64,000 nt of DNA. Origin: Labia minor (taxonomy: Eukaryota; Arthropoda; Insecta; Dermaptera; Spongiphoridae). A model generated the notes under the pieces. It worked only from the letters and a program-made list of their open reading frames with translations. It was not told the DNA's origin and ran no database searches. The stretch lies in assembly GCA_963082975.1 (NCBI GenBank), contig OY720345.1, positions 26,730,611-26,794,610 of the forward strand, read 5' to 3'. Both the position numbers and the translations under genes were made by a program. Of the stretch, positions 63,176-64,000 are shown one piece after another. Position 1 is the first letter of the stretch. Every line of letters starts with the position of its first letter.

Positions 63176-63770
63176 TTTAAACTTGAAATATTTAAATAGT
63201 ATACTCTATTATTCATTATTAATCGTATTAATTCTGCATCTAATATTTCCATAAAAATTTTTAATAAGCATGCAAAAATTTTAAAATAAATTTATATATT
63301 TGAATTTTCTAATATAATTTATCAATTTTAATGGAATTTAGAATAAAAATAAACAAATAAAAATTTTAAAAGAAACTATTGGAAAATAAAATATGAATTA
63401 TAGTATAATATCAAGATAATATGAAGATGATAGATATATCATATATATTAGGTTTTTTTGGAATATTGTTTTGATATTTTCATAAATGGGTTTAAATAGA
63501 ATTAATAAAAATAGAAAAGTAAAGAGCTATCAAAAGATGATTTCATACGAGATAAAAAAAGAAAATTTAAACAAAATTTATACAAAATTGATTAAGGTAC
63601 CTGCCAGTAGGTATAGATGATTATTAAGAATAAGTAAATTTAAAAATTTGCTTTATTTAATAAGTTAATGAGTGTTTCATATTTTCTCTCTTTAAATGAC
63701 AGTGGGCTAAAAAAGATCATCCACCCCCTTTTGTATTGAATGAGGTGTGTGATTCTATCTATCCGATCAT
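63176..63770. other. A+T-rich DNA, no gene seen
   Basis: Nothing recognised. Confidence 0.4.
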
Positions 63771-63774
63771 AAGA

Positions 63775-63911
63775 TTTAAAGATGAGGTCACCGGGGAATG
63801 GGGGAGAGTGCATAACAAGAAATTGCATGGCCTCTCTGCATCTTCAGAAATAGTTAGGGCACGTGGCTTGAAGAGTGGTGTGAAGAGCGCCGAGGCGCTC
63901 TGAGCAGCTAG
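63775..63911 (+). mobile_element. Helitron-like 3' end carrying LINE L2 remnant
   Basis: 63780-63850 reads DEVTGEW-.HN-type codons of LINE L2. It is followed by the hairpin GAGCGC-CGAG-GCGCTC (63885-63900) and TGAGCAGCTAG before T at 63912. The same end in eroded form closes the candidate Helitron at 22634. Confidence 0.55.
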
Positions 63912-63929
63912 TATTATAAATAAAATAAA

Positions 63930-64000
63930 ATTAAAAATATTTTTGTTATATCCATATCTGTTTTTTATTACATTAATAGATATATTAAAATTATTTGAAA
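63930..64000 (-). repeat. Repeat A fragment at the window edge
   Basis: Inverted match to 3508-3575 and 44650-44740 (TATCCATATCTG...TTACATTAATAGATATATTA). Continues beyond the window. Confidence 0.75.

Overview
This 64 kb window is nuclear DNA of an animal, very probably an insect or another arthropod. The evidence is strong A+T richness throughout, a eukaryotic tRNA-Ser without an encoded CCA, several mariner and hAT DNA transposons, an I/Jockey-type LINE tail, and an LTR element with errantivirus-like Gag, integrase tail, Env, LTR ends and tRNA-Ser primer site. I recognise no host protein-coding gene. The host-side content is one tRNA-Ser(AGA) and, weakly, a possible untranslated first exon on the minus strand near 63.0-63.2 kb. 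The window is a dense, nested graveyard of mobile elements with a few that look very young.

Layout. 0.5-1.5 kb: a perfect 362-bp inverted repeat. 2.8-3.7 kb: a dispersed repeat interrupted by a deleted mariner whose pre-insertion site can be read from other copies. 4.6 kb: tRNA-Ser. 5.5-6.2 kb: LINE 3' end. 6.6-7.5 kb: a mariner deletion derivative, with relatives at 19.0, 28.8 and 59.9 kb. 8.9-12.2 kb: a complete hAT element with an uninterrupted 619-residue BED-finger transposase, terminal repeats and a perfect 8-bp target duplication. 12.3-13.4 kb: an unclassified TIR element. 13.9-14.5 kb: another deleted mariner. 16-23 kb: remnants of a second LINE and Helitron-like ends. 25-27.3 kb: two short non-autonomous hAT elements with 8-bp duplications. 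From 27.3 kb onward: repeated copies of one ~0.6-kb interspersed repeat.

30.9-36.0 kb holds a nearly intact Ty3/Gypsy retrotransposon on the minus strand with identical 348-bp LTRs. Its gag has one apparent 1-nt lesion. Gag and pol frames meet at a canonical T_TTA_AAC -1 slip site, and the leader shows no tRNA primer site but is complementary to its own LTR. 36.8-42.6 kb holds a second, chimeric errantivirus-like element, also minus strand, with indistinguishable 704-bp LTRs. Its main ORF fuses a Gag domain to a long coiled coil of unknown origin and to the C-terminal tail of integrase; protease, reverse transcriptase and RNase H are absent. Behind it lies an ATG-less Env-like frame. Its primer site matches tRNA-Ser. 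It can only move by borrowing enzymes, and it looks recently mobilised.

The remaining 21 kb is A+T-rich DNA with an LTR plus primer site (46.8-47.5 kb), tRNA-derived SINE candidates, more copies of the ~0.6-kb repeat, a small mariner derivative (55.6 kb), hairpins, microsatellites and Helitron-like 3' ends.
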